DNA of 64,000 bases from Corallococcus sp. EGB (GTDB taxonomy: Bacteria > Myxococcota > Myxococcia > Myxococcales > Myxococcaceae), in the NCBI RefSeq assembly GCF_019968905.1, contig NZ_CP079946.1, positions 7,289,356 through 7,353,355 on the forward strand. Direction: 5' to 3'. The notes beneath the pieces are model-generated. The model worked only from the letters and a program-made list of their open reading frames with translations. It was not told where the DNA came from and ran no database searches. A program made the position numbers and the translations under genes. The first letter of the stretch is position 1. Each line of letters begins with the position of its first letter. Shown one piece after another: positions 56,919 to 64,000 of this stretch.

Positions 56919-57412
56919 AACGCGGCGCCGTCATCTTCGGAGGGCTCGCGCTGGTGCTCGTGGCGCTCGCCTTCCTCGTCGTGCAGAAGGAGAGCGTTCT
57001 CGCGCATGGGCGGACGGTGCTGCTGCGGCTGGCACCGGTGGATCCGCGCTCGCTCATCCAGGGCGACTACATGGTGCTCGACTACGCCATCAACCAGGGC
57101 TGGCGCGAGGGCCGCGAGCAGCCCCAGCAGGACGGCAACGTCATCCTGCACCTGGACGAGCACGGCGTGGGCGAGTTCGTGCGCTACGAGCCGCCGGCCT
57201 CCACGCTCGCGCCCGGCGAGGTGCGCCTGCGCTTCCGCATCCGCAACTCCCAGATGCGCCTGGGCGCGGAGGCCTTCTTCTTCCAGGAGGGCCACGCGGA
57301 GCGCTACGCGAACGCGCGCTACGGCGAATTGCGCGTGATGGACAACGGCACCAGCGTGCTGGTGGGCCTGCGCGACCAGAACTACCAACCGCTGGGCAGC
57401 GCCATCCACTGA
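56915..57412 (+). CDS. GDYXXLXY domain membrane-anchored protein
   Basis: A 165-residue protein with an N-terminal helix (about 5-25) and an outside domain carrying IQGDYMVLDYAIN, the motif that names the family. It is the third partner of the DUF2157/DUF4401 cassette in many bacteria. It starts inside the stop of the DUF4401 gene. Length is normal. It stops 16 bases before the end of the converging regulator gene. Confidence 0.88.
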   Translation: MKRGAVIFGGLALVLVALAFLVVQKESVLAHGRTVLLRLAPVDPRSLIQGDYMVLDYAINQGWREGREQPQQDGNVILHLDEHGVGEFVRYEPPASTLAPGEVRLRFRIRNSQMRLGAEAFFFQEGHAERYANARYGELRVMDNGTSVLVGLRDQNYQPLGSAIH

Positions 57413-57428
57413 AGGCGCGCCCTCCTCG

Positions 57429-59150
57429 TCAGTCCGCTTCCTCGTTCTCCAGCAGGTCGGAGAACGGGGAGCCGTCCTCGCCCAGCGCCTTGTAGAGGCC
57501 GTCCACCTTCTCCAGCTCGCGCTTGAGCGCCTTGTGGTGGTTGCGGTTCTTCACCAGGCTCTCGCGGCCCAGCAGGCGGAAGGCCTCGTCGCGGCCCACC
57601 TGGCGGATGGCCAGGCCCAGCACCAGCCCGCGGAAGCCATCCGCGTAGTCCAGGTCCAGCGGCGTGCCGCGCCGGCGCGCCTCGCCCACGAAGGCCTGCG
57701 CCGCGGTGCGCAGCGCCTCCGGCAGCGGACGGCCACCGGGGGACTGTTCGTAGTCCAGCGCCCGCGCCACGTGCTTCTCCTGGAGCACCAGGTCGCCCGT
57801 GCCGCCCGCGTGCTCCACCATCGCCAGCGTGTACGCACGCCGCACGATGTTGTCGAGCTGCCGCAGGTTGCCAGGCCACGAGCTGGTGGTCAGCAGCAGC
57901 TCCGCCTCCGGCGCCAGCCGCGCGGAGCCCTCCGGCAGCCGCTCGCGGTGGCGGCGGTTCACCATGTACCGCGCCCAGAGGGGAATCTCGTCCTGCCGGT
58001 CCTGCAGGGGCGGCATGCGCACCGGCAGCACGTTCACGCGGTAGTACAGGTCCTCGCGGAAGCGGCCGGCGCGCACCTGCGCGTGCAGGTCCGCGTTGGT
58101 GCCGATGATGAAGCGCACGTCCGCGAGCTTCTCGCCGGTGCCCTCGCCCAGCGGCCGGTAGCTGCGCGACTCCAGCAGGTGCAGCAGGCCCGCCTGCGCC
58201 TTCAGCGACAGCTTGTCGATTTCGTCGATGAACAGCGTGCCGCCATCCGAGCGCGCCACCACGCCCGGCGCGTCGCGCACCGCGCCGGTGAAGGCGCCCT
58301 TCTTCCAGCCGAAGAGCTCCGCCATCTGGAGGTCCTCCGGCACCGTCACCAGGTCCAGCGTCTCGAAGGGCTTGCCCCTGCGGCCGGAGCGCTCATGGCA
58401 CCAGCGCGCCAGGCGCGACTTGCCCGCGCCCGTGGCGCCGCTCACGAGGATGGTCTCGTCCTGGAGCGCGAAGGTCCGGAGGATGGGCAAGAGCTCCGCC
58501 ATGGAGCGGCCCACCACGGGGAGGAACTCGTCCACCTCCGGCGTGGCCACCGGCCGCTGCGGCAGCGCGGTGAGGTACGGCGCGGCGATGTCCGTGAGCA
58601 GCTGGAGCAGGTCCCCGGCGTCACGCCAGACGAACTCCTGCCCCATGGCGGCCAGGCAGTCCGCCTCCAGGGAGATCATCCCCTCCATGCCCGCGGGCGT
58701 GCGCAGGGGCAGCACGCACACGTGCGTCGCGTGGCGGCCGAGGAAGCGCTGCTTGCTCTCGTTGCTGTGGAAGCCCGCGAGGCTCGGATCGCCCGTCACC
58801 GGCGCGTCCGGCGCGTGCGGCTGCACCGTGCCGATGTTCACGTCGATGGACACCGCGCACCGGTGCTCCACCACCGCGCGCCACGCCGTGGCGGACGTGA
58901 AGAAGGGCGTCCCGACGCCCGCGTCCGTCACTTCACGCGCGCCCACGTCCAGCGCCGCCAGCCGGCGGTACGCCTCGCCAGGACGCAGGTGGACGATGCC
59001 GCGCAGGACCCGGGCCCGGCCCGCATACCGACTGGCCGCCACCTCGGCCTCCGCCACGGCCAGCATCCGCCGCAACGTCGCCGCCGCCGCGGTTTCGAAG
59101 TCCCTGGAATCCCTGAGCGCAGCCATGAGCTGCGCCAACTCGTCTTGCAT
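57429..59150 (-). CDS. GAF-AAA+ sigma-54-dependent regulator
   Basis: A 573-residue activator. Residues about 20-190 look like a GAF sensor domain (VGTPFFTSATAWRAVVEHRC and CVLPLRTPAGMEGMISLEAD). The AAA+ domain covers about 215-450: Walker A SGATGAGKSRL, GAFTGA at 285-290 (contact with sigma-54), Walker B GTLFIDEIDKL, and a conserved WPGNLRQLDN. The end is not a typical Fis helix-turn-helix; GRDEAFRLLGRESLVKNRNH may be a divergent one. ATG 59150 is chosen because GGAGG lies seven bases upstream. Its own upstream region has a hairpin, a palindrome and direct repeats, possibly its operators. Confidence 0.88.
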   Translation of the reverse strand: MQDELAQLMAALRDSRDFETAAAATLRRMLAVAEAEVAASRYAGRARVLRGIVHLRPGEAYRRLAALDVGAREVTDAGVGTPFFTSATAWRAVVEHRCAVSIDVNIGTVQPHAPDAPVTGDPSLAGFHSNESKQRFLGRHATHVCVLPLRTPAGMEGMISLEADCLAAMGQEFVWRDAGDLLQLLTDIAAPYLTALPQRPVATPEVDEFLPVVGRSMAELLPILRTFALQDETILVSGATGAGKSRLARWCHERSGRRGKPFETLDLVTVPEDLQMAELFGWKKGAFTGAVRDAPGVVARSDGGTLFIDEIDKLSLKAQAGLLHLLESRSYRPLGEGTGEKLADVRFIIGTNADLHAQVRAGRFREDLYYRVNVLPVRMPPLQDRQDEIPLWARYMVNRRHRERLPEGSARLAPEAELLLTTSSWPGNLRQLDNIVRRAYTLAMVEHAGGTGDLVLQEKHVARALDYEQSPGGRPLPEALRTAAQAFVGEARRRGTPLDLDYADGFRGLVLGLAIRQVGRDEAFRLLGRESLVKNRNHHKALKRELEKVDGLYKALGEDGSPFSDLLENEEAD

Positions 59151-59220
59151 CCGCTCGCCTCCCCTGCGGAAGCAGCACCACCGGAGATCGGCGAAGCCGT
59201 CCAGGAAACAGGCGCGGACT

Positions 59221-59233
59221 CTATCGGAGATAG
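59221..59233. promoter_or_regulatory. Perfect palindrome, possible operator
   Basis: CTATCGGAGATAG reads as an inverted repeat of five bases around GGA, 70 bases upstream of the regulator ATG. A protein-binding role is inferred only from symmetry and position. Confidence 0.35.
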
Positions 59234-59257
59234 CGGGGAGGTGCGGATTCAGATGGA

Positions 59258-59291
59258 GAGCGCGGAAGGAGCGGCCCCTCCTTCCGCGCTC
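59258..59291. terminator. 14-base-pair hairpin upstream of the regulator
   Basis: GAGCGCGGAAGGAG and CTCCTTCCGCGCTC pair perfectly around the six-base loop CGGCCC. It could end transcription from the channel gene on the minus strand, although it lies about 240 bases after that stop and has no U-tract. It could also form in the regulator leader. Confidence 0.55.
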
Positions 59292-59420
59292 CGGGTGCAT
59301 CTGGATGCGGTACACGCCGTTGCCGGCATGTGGCCCTCCCCCATTGCGCGCGCCGTGCCAGCAGCGCCGCGCCAATGATTTCGCGGGGTCAGGAGGAATG
59401 CCTCTCTTCGGCTGCGTCTC

Positions 59421-59454
59421 AATGGAACGCAGACGCGTCCAAATGGAACGCAGA
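59421..59454. repeat. AATGGAACGCAGA direct repeats, 21 bases apart
   Basis: Two identical 13-base copies begin at 59421 and 59442, so they are spaced by two helix turns, on the same face of the DNA. This arrangement suggests binding sites for a regulator, perhaps the adjacent GAF-AAA+ protein. Confidence 0.5.
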
Positions 59455-59533
59455 AGCCGCGCCGTTGGACTTCCAATGCCTGACAGAACAGCGGCTTGCT
59501 GAACAAGCAAGCAGAAGGGTCATTCCACACCCA

Positions 59534-60196
59534 TCAAGGAAAGTGCGGCAGGTTCCAGCCGTGCCAGACGCTGACCATGCGCAGCACGAAGCAGGCGATG
59601 CCCCCGACCAGGGCCATGGTGCGTGAAGGCCATCCCAGCCGCTGCCCCGCCAGCATCACGAACGCCCCAAAGAGCGCGGCGACAGCGTAGATGTCCGCGC
59701 GCAGCACGACGGGCACGCGGTTGAGGAAGAGGTCGCGCAGGATGCCGCCCCCGGAGCCGGTGAGGGCGGCCATGAGCACGGCCATCAGCGGGCGCAGGCC
59801 GAAGTCCAATGCCTTGCGAGCCCCGGCGATGGCGAACAGGGACAGCCCGACGGCGTCCAGTGTGACGAGCAGCAGGGGCGGCACTTCCGTCACGAAGCGG
59901 TGGAGCAGGAGCACCGTCGCGCCGCCCGCGAAGGCGACCACCGCGTAGCGCTCGTCCCGGATGGAGATGGGCGGCGTCGCGCCGATGAGCAGGTCGCGAA
60001 GGATGCCGCCGGCCAGCGCGGTGGTGAACGACAGGACCATCACGCCCAGCGGATCCAACCCGCCCGCGATGGCCGCGATGGCGCCCTCCACCGCGAAGAC
60101 GTAGGTGCCCGCGAAGTCGAGCCCCCGGAGCAGCCGCGCCTCGCGGCTCTCGATGCGCACCTTCGCCTTCGTCCCCACCCCCCCGGAGGGTTCCAT
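59534..60196 (-). CDS. TRIC/YadS (UPF0126) family cation channel
   Basis: A 220-residue membrane protein with seven helices arranged as two inverted repeats of three. Each repeat carries the glycine-rich motif: AGGILRDLLIG and GGGILRDLFLNRVP. This is the prokaryotic trimeric intracellular cation channel family, probably conducting potassium. The first ~25 residues are charged. ATG 60196 has only a weak ribosome site. It stands alone, 93 bases from the methyltransferase gene. Confidence 0.88.
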   Translation of the reverse strand: MEPSGGVGTKAKVRIESREARLLRGLDFAGTYVFAVEGAIAAIAGGLDPLGVMVLSFTTALAGGILRDLLIGATPPISIRDERYAVVAFAGGATVLLLHRFVTEVPPLLLVTLDAVGLSLFAIAGARKALDFGLRPLMAVLMAALTGSGGGILRDLFLNRVPVVLRADIYAVAALFGAFVMLAGQRLGWPSRTMALVGGIACFVLRMVSVWHGWNLPHFP

Positions 60197-60289
60197 GGCG
60201 GTGACGCTAGCACCCGCGCTCCGGAGGCCCACGCCCCGGCGCGGGCGCACCATCCACCGAACGACACCGGGAAGGCGGCGCGGCGGTCG

Positions 60290-61087
60290 TCAGCCCCGGG
60301 GGAGCGCGTCCGGCTTCAGGACGAAGACGCGGTCCAGGCGCCGGCTGCCGCGGCCCACCGGCGAGTCCAGGTCGTAGTCGAAGTCGAACGTGGCCGCGGC
60401 GCGCAGGCCGGACTTGCGGAACAGGCGCCTCACCTGGGCCTCGTCGTACGTGCGGAAGTACCACGTCGTCTCGATGAGCCAGTCCTTGTCCGGCCCGGTG
60501 ACGCGCAGCCGGTTGCGCATGGGCGAGCGGCGCAGGCGCTTCTCCGGCAGGCCCTCGTGCGTGTTGCACACGACCTTGTCCGGGCCCACCTGCCCCACCC
60601 AGCGCTCGTGCTCAGGCCCCGAGCGCGCGTAGTCCGTGAGGTGGAAGCCCAGCACATAGATGCCGTCGGGCTTGAGCAGGCGCCGGGTGCCGGTGAGGTG
60701 CTCCACCGCGGCCTTCTCGCTGTCCAGGTAGCGGAAGGTGGAGACCAGCGTGTGGGCCAGGTCCACGCGGCCCTCCAGCGCCGGGTCGAAGAAGTCCTCC
60801 ATGCGCGCCTGGGACAGCTTCACGCGGCGGCGCTCGGCGGGCGTCAGGCGCTTGCGCGCGTGCGCGAGCATGGCCTCCGACAAGTCATAGCCCGCGACCT
60901 TCAGGCCCCGGCCCGCGGCCTCCGCCACCAGCCGTCCCGCGCCGCACGCGGGCTCCAGCCACTGGTTGCCCCCCGTGCCGTAGCGCCGGCTCAGCGCCTG
61001 GAGGAAGTCCGCCTCCCGCACGGTGTCCGTGCCGAAGATGGCCTCGTAGTACTCCGGGTGCTCGTACCAGTCCTTGCGTCGTTCCAT
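60290..61087 (-). CDS. SAM-dependent methyltransferase
   Basis: A 265-residue class I methyltransferase. SAM-binding motif I is WLEPACGAGRLVAEAAGRG (about residue 43-61) with an acid in AGYDLSEAML; motif post-I follows normally. The end (FDFDYDLDSP) is an acid-rich loop. MERRKDWYEHPEYYEAIF at the N-terminus is typical of small-molecule methyltransferases in this clade. It starts seven bases downstream of the ZIP transporter gene on the same strand; a functional link is not apparent. Substrate unknown. Confidence 0.85.
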   Translation of the reverse strand: MERRKDWYEHPEYYEAIFGTDTVREADFLQALSRRYGTGGNQWLEPACGAGRLVAEAAGRGLKVAGYDLSEAMLAHARKRLTPAERRRVKLSQARMEDFFDPALEGRVDLAHTLVSTFRYLDSEKAAVEHLTGTRRLLKPDGIYVLGFHLTDYARSGPEHERWVGQVGPDKVVCNTHEGLPEKRLRRSPMRNRLRVTGPDKDWLIETTWYFRTYDEAQVRRLFRKSGLRAAATFDFDYDLDSPVGRGSRRLDRVFVLKPDALPRG

Positions 61088-61094
61088 GGTGCCT

Positions 61095-61853
61095 TCAGTG
61101 GTCCGTGTGCCCCAGGACGCGCGCGAGCACGAACATCACCAGCAACCCGGCTGCCAATGCCACCAGGTTGCGTCCGGGCTTGTCCCTGCCGTGCTTGTTC
61201 ACGTGCGGCAGCAGGTCCGATACGGCGATGTAGAGGAAGGTGCCGGCGGAGAACGCCAGGGCCTTGGGCGCCAGCGACTGGAATTTCATCACCGCGTCGA
61301 AGCCGAAGTAGAGCACCGCGCCCACCGGCACCATCAGGCCGTACAGCGCCGTGTACGCCAGGATGGTGCCGCGCTTCTTGCCCTCCGCCTGGAGGATGGA
61401 CGCGAGCGACAGCGACGAGGGCACCTTGTGCGCGGTGATGGCCAGCAGCGCCATGGCGCCCACGCCCTCCTTCACCGAGGACCCCAGCGCGATGCCGTCG
61501 AAGAGCGTGTGCGTGGACAGGCCCAGGAACGCGCTGAGCCCCAGCGCGTGGCCGTGCACGTGCTCCGCGCAGTCCGGCGGCTCCTCGCAGGCGTGCGCGA
61601 CGAGGTAGCGCTCCAGCACCAGCACGAAGACGAACCCGATGGGTACGAGCGCGAAGGCCCACCACCCGCCGCCCTCGTAGGCCTCCGGGAGCATGTGGAA
61701 GAAGGCCGCGCCGAACATCACGCCCGCCGCGAAGGCCAGGAACGTCACCAGCCGCGTGGAGTGGTCATTGAAGATGACCACCCCCGCACCGGCCAGCGCG
61801 CTCACCACGACGATGAAGGAGTACAGGACGACTTCGGCTACGACCGGCGACAT
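61095..61853 (-). CDS. ZIP family metal transporter
   Basis: A 252-residue protein with about eight helices. The signature THTLFDGIALGSS in helix 4 and AHKVPSSLSLASIL in helix 5 supply the His/Asp metal-binding residues, and His-rich HVHGHALG lies in the loop before helix 4. It should bring zinc, iron or manganese into the cytoplasm; closest in look to the ZupT/GufA branch (GufA was first described in Myxococcus). Length is typical. Confidence 0.9.
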   Translation of the reverse strand: MSPVVAEVVLYSFIVVVSALAGAGVVIFNDHSTRLVTFLAFAAGVMFGAAFFHMLPEAYEGGGWWAFALVPIGFVFVLVLERYLVAHACEEPPDCAEHVHGHALGLSAFLGLSTHTLFDGIALGSSVKEGVGAMALLAITAHKVPSSLSLASILQAEGKKRGTILAYTALYGLMVPVGAVLYFGFDAVMKFQSLAPKALAFSAGTFLYIAVSDLLPHVNKHGRDKPGRNLVALAAGLLVMFVLARVLGHTDH

Positions 61854-61885
61854 GGGGCGCGCACCCTACTCCCAAAACGACGCCG

Positions 61886-63166
61886 TCAGTAGCTTCGCAC
61901 CACCAGCACGGTCACCCGCCCCGGCTTCACCTCCACGAAGTGCGTGGTCGGCCGGCCCGGCGCCTCCACCTGGACAGCGTGCCTTCCCTGGGGAAGCCGG
62001 AAGCGCGCCACCTGGAACTCCGCGGGCAGTGAAAGCCAGGAGCGCAGGTCCGCCTGGTTGCCCGCGTTGAGCACCAGGAAGGTGAGGAACCCCAACTCCT
62101 TGCTCTTGGTCAGCGCGCCCACGCCCGCGGCCAGGCCCGCCTTCGCCACCGCGCCCGCGAGCTGCTTCGCCAGCATGCGGCCAATGCGGTCGTTCAGGTG
62201 CACCTGGGCCACGCGCGACAGCGACGTCACCGTCACCGCGCGCTCCGCCTGCCCCTCCACCGACACCCGGACCGGGGGGGTGCCGCCGCGGTCCCGGTAC
62301 ACGGGCACCTCAATCAGGTCGCCGGAGTCGCCGTAGTTCCGCGACGCGCGCTCCTTCTGCGGCGACAGGCCCGCCTCCACCACCACGACGAGCTGCCCGT
62401 CGCCGGGGGCCAGCGGGGCATGTGCCACGTCCGGGAACTTCTGGGACAGCGTCGCGTAGGCGTCGTCGCGGCCCGTCTTCTTCGCGAGCCGCAAGAGCGG
62501 CTCCACCAGCCCGCCCAGCCGGGGCTCCAGCTCGTACGCCTTCATGTAGTCGATGAAGGCCGAGTCCCAGTCGCGCTGGTCCTCGTACAGCACGCCGCCC
62601 AGATAGCGCGCGATGGCGAGCTGTTCGTACGGCTTCTTCTCGTCGACGATCATCTTCTCCAGGCGCTCGTTGACGCGGCGGACCTCCACGAGCGCGTCCT
62701 CGTCCCGGCCCAGCTCCGTGTAGTTGAGCGCCTGGAGGACGGAGATCATCAGCTTCTCGAAGTCCTCGCCCCGGTAGGCGCGGCGCCGCTCGTTGCTGAG
62801 CAGGACGCCGGCCTCTTCGCTCACGGAGGTGATGTCCAGCTGGGCGCTGAGTTCGTCCGCCTGGGCCAGCACCTTCGTGCTCTCCTCCCACTGCCCGGAC
62901 GCGTGCAGCACCATGCCCTTGTCCAACAGCAACAAGAGCTGGTCGCGCTCGGGGGACTCCTTCTGCTCGGACTCCAACTCGCGCAGGGCGCGCGGGTAGT
63001 CAGAGGACTGGTACGCGGCGCGCGCGGAGGCCGTGCGCGCCACGTAGTCGCTGGCGCAGCCCGTGCCCAGAACGCTCAAGGCCAGCACGAACAGCAGGCC
63101 CCAGCGCGCCGCCAGGGAGGCGGAGACGCGCGGGGCCTGGATTGCGATGTCGGGGGGGTTGGACAC
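61886..63166 (-). CDS. COG3014-like TPR lipoprotein
   Basis: A 426-residue protein with an N-terminal signal reaching a cysteine at residue 37 (VLGTGC), helical TPR-like repeats (about 45-245: AAYQSSDYPRALRELESEQ, then MISVLQALNYTELGRDEDAL and YLGGVLYEDQRDWDSAFIDY), and a beta-rich C-terminal region (VVVVEAGLSPQKER, then VPVYRDRGG). This matches the COG3014 type, usually encoded next to LpoB-like proteins. It is nine bases from lpoB. Probably part of an envelope assembly or peptidoglycan-related complex. Confidence 0.82.
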   Translation of the reverse strand: MSNPPDIAIQAPRVSASLAARWGLLFVLALSVLGTGCASDYVARTASARAAYQSSDYPRALRELESEQKESPERDQLLLLLDKGMVLHASGQWEESTKVLAQADELSAQLDITSVSEEAGVLLSNERRRAYRGEDFEKLMISVLQALNYTELGRDEDALVEVRRVNERLEKMIVDEKKPYEQLAIARYLGGVLYEDQRDWDSAFIDYMKAYELEPRLGGLVEPLLRLAKKTGRDDAYATLSQKFPDVAHAPLAPGDGQLVVVVEAGLSPQKERASRNYGDSGDLIEVPVYRDRGGTPPVRVSVEGQAERAVTVTSLSRVAQVHLNDRIGRMLAKQLAGAVAKAGLAAGVGALTKSKELGFLTFLVLNAGNQADLRSWLSLPAEFQVARFRLPQGRHAVQVEAPGRPTTHFVEVKPGRVTVLVVRSY

Positions 63167-63175
63167 GGCGAACGG

Positions 63176-63784
63176 CTACCAGCTCACGCCCTGCTTCTCG
63201 AACTTCTTGCGGATCTGCTTCTCGTCCGTCCACGCGATCGTGCCGGTGCGCACGTCGTTCAGCTTCGCCGTCATCTTGTAATAGACGAGCTTGTCGCGGC
63301 CGACCTCCTGGATGATGGACGCGAGGTCGCCCGTCATCAGGAAGTCCACGGACGCCTGCTGGCCCGGAGCCTTGGCGGCGTTCGGGTTCACGTAGCCGGA
63401 CTGCTGGTACTCGTACTCCTCCGCGATGTCCTGGCGCGCCTGCTGGTCCACCAGCGCGAAGCGGCCCGTCTGCGCGAGCGCCGTCTGAATCTTGTCCCCC
63501 AGCGAGCGCATGTCGATGTGCTCACTGGTGCTGTTGCGCAGCTTGCCCACCAGCACGATGGGCAGCGGCGCGCCCTGCGGCGGCTGGGCGAAGCGCGGGG
63601 CATTGGCGAGCGACTCGGCCATCTTCTTCGCGATGAGCTGCAGGTCGTTCTCGTTGAAGCGGTCGCCCAGCATCTCGATGGTGTTGGGGTCCTCGTAGGT
63701 GCCGCGCGTGAAGGCGCGCGGGCCTCCACAGCCGGCGAGCGACACGGCGACGAGGGCGGACAGCAACAGGCGGCGGGTGTTCAT
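63176..63784 (-). CDS. lpoB: LpoB-like penicillin-binding protein activator
   Basis: A 202-residue lipoprotein: signal MNTRRLLLSALVAVSLAGC with lipid cysteine at 19, then a globular domain with LPIVLVGKLRNSTSEHID, VDQQARQDIAEEYEYQQSG and DFLMTGDLASIIQEV, the LpoB pattern. In E. coli LpoB reaches from the outer membrane to stimulate PBP1b. With its COG3014 neighbour it forms a cassette also known outside enterobacteria, where its target is not established. ATG 63784 rather than the earlier in-frame start, which would put 19 residues before the signal. Confidence 0.87.
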   Translation of the reverse strand: MNTRRLLLSALVAVSLAGCGGPRAFTRGTYEDPNTIEMLGDRFNENDLQLIAKKMAESLANAPRFAQPPQGAPLPIVLVGKLRNSTSEHIDMRSLGDKIQTALAQTGRFALVDQQARQDIAEEYEYQQSGYVNPNAAKAPGQQASVDFLMTGDLASIIQEVGRDKLVYYKMTAKLNDVRTGTIAWTDEKQIRKKFEKQGVSW

Positions 63785-63798
63785 GGTCGGGTCGACTC

Positions 63799-64000
63799 CT
63801 AGTTCCATTCGCATTCGAAGCGGCTGCCTTCGAAGTTCCACTTGTAGGCAAGCACCGCGTCGCGGCGGTAGCCGGCCGTCAGCCGGCAGAGGCTCTGCAG
63901 CGAGGCGCGCGGATAGTCGAAGGTGTACGTCTGCGCCTTCGCGCGCTCCTGCGGGGTGAGCTGCGAGGGGTGCGTGAGCGTGGGGCTGGCGCTGGCCACC
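63799..64000 (-). CDS. Partial gene at right edge, 3' end only
   Basis: The last ~66 codons of a gene that continues past the window. The visible end includes FDYPRASLQSLCRLTAGYRRD and finishes KWNFEGSRFECEWN, with two cysteines. No start is assigned; a GTG at 63999 may be internal. It is followed by lpoB 14 bases downstream on the same strand, so it is probably a third member of that cassette. Family not recognised. Confidence 0.6.
   Translation of the reverse strand, partial: VASASPTLTHPSQLTPQERAKAQTYTFDYPRASLQSLCRLTAGYRRDAVLAYKWNFEGSRFECEWN

Larger units (their letters stand above)
59151..59533. other. Repeat-rich intergenic region upstream of the AAA+ regulator
   Basis: 383 bases without a gene. 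It contains the perfect palindrome CTATC-GGA-GATAG, a 14-base-pair hairpin, and a pair of AATGGAACGCAGA direct repeats, described as separate entries. AT content is higher than average around 59400-59530. Both flanking genes run on the minus strand, so the region acts as upstream region for the regulator and downstream region for the channel gene. Confidence 0.55.

Noticed and set aside
59334-59358. TGGCCCTCCCCCATTGC as a sigma-54 promoter
   Set aside because: The distance between GG and GC is 12, not 10, and both boxes deviate from the consensus.

Overview
The window is about 70% G+C or higher, densely coded, and reads as the chromosome of a myxobacterium of the Corallococcus/Myxococcus group. 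The clearest marker is a carD-carG pair: an RNA-polymerase-binding domain, an acidic hinge and four AT-hooks, followed by its zinc-protein partner. Other pointers are a Ser/Thr kinase with an HRDVSPQN catalytic loop and PEGA domain, paralogous PilZ proteins, many lipoproteins and a strong G/C bias at third codon positions. I saw no rRNA, tRNA, IS element, prophage or CRISPR array.

Layout. 0.3-4 kb: PilZ protein, acyl-CoA dehydrogenase and a lipoprotein. 4-11 kb: PEGA Ser/Thr kinase, small secreted protein, carD-carG, then a membrane-anchored protein with a PMT-type glycosyltransferase. 11-13.5 kb: a tandemly duplicated two-gene module, each copy a lipoprotein facing an Arg/Glu-repeat secreted protein. 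13.5-18.6 kb: aldehyde dehydrogenase, glutamine-synthetase-like ligase and iron alcohol dehydrogenase in one operon, with a divergent class I amidotransferase-type hydrolase; together these fit a gamma-glutamylation route for an amino alcohol or polyamine. 18.8-34.5 kb: mostly housekeeping (lipase-like hydrolase, AI-2E-family permease, PAS/two-kinase hybrid sensor, Rho, LigA, acylphosphatase, RNase E/G, BrkB protein), then an IHF/HU protein to 34.98 kb.

35-44 kb holds an eleven-gene, tightly overlapping minus-strand operon for a type III secretion export apparatus. Its order is needle-like, rod (SctI), SctJ, FliG-like, SctQ, FliO-like, SctR, S, T, U, V. This keeps the flagellar fliF-G-M/N-O-P-Q-R-flhB-flhA order and includes FliO- and FliG-like genes that injectisomes normally lack. 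No ATPase, stator, secretin or SctD gene lies in the window. I consider this the most interesting system here, with the duplicated module at 11-13.5 kb and the gamma-glutamylation cluster next.

44-53.7 kb: PilZ protein, response regulator, then an eight-gene MoxR-DUF58-Bat operon containing a 126-residue Asp-Gly-Gly repeat. 53.7-57.4 kb: alpha/beta hydrolase and a DUF2157/DUF4401/GDYXXLXY membrane cassette. 57.4-64 kb: a GAF-AAA+ sigma-54 activator with a repeat-rich upstream region, a TRIC/YadS-type channel, methyltransferase, ZIP metal transporter, a COG3014-like lipoprotein with LpoB, and a gene cut by the right edge. Functions come from motif recognition by eye; no database search was run.
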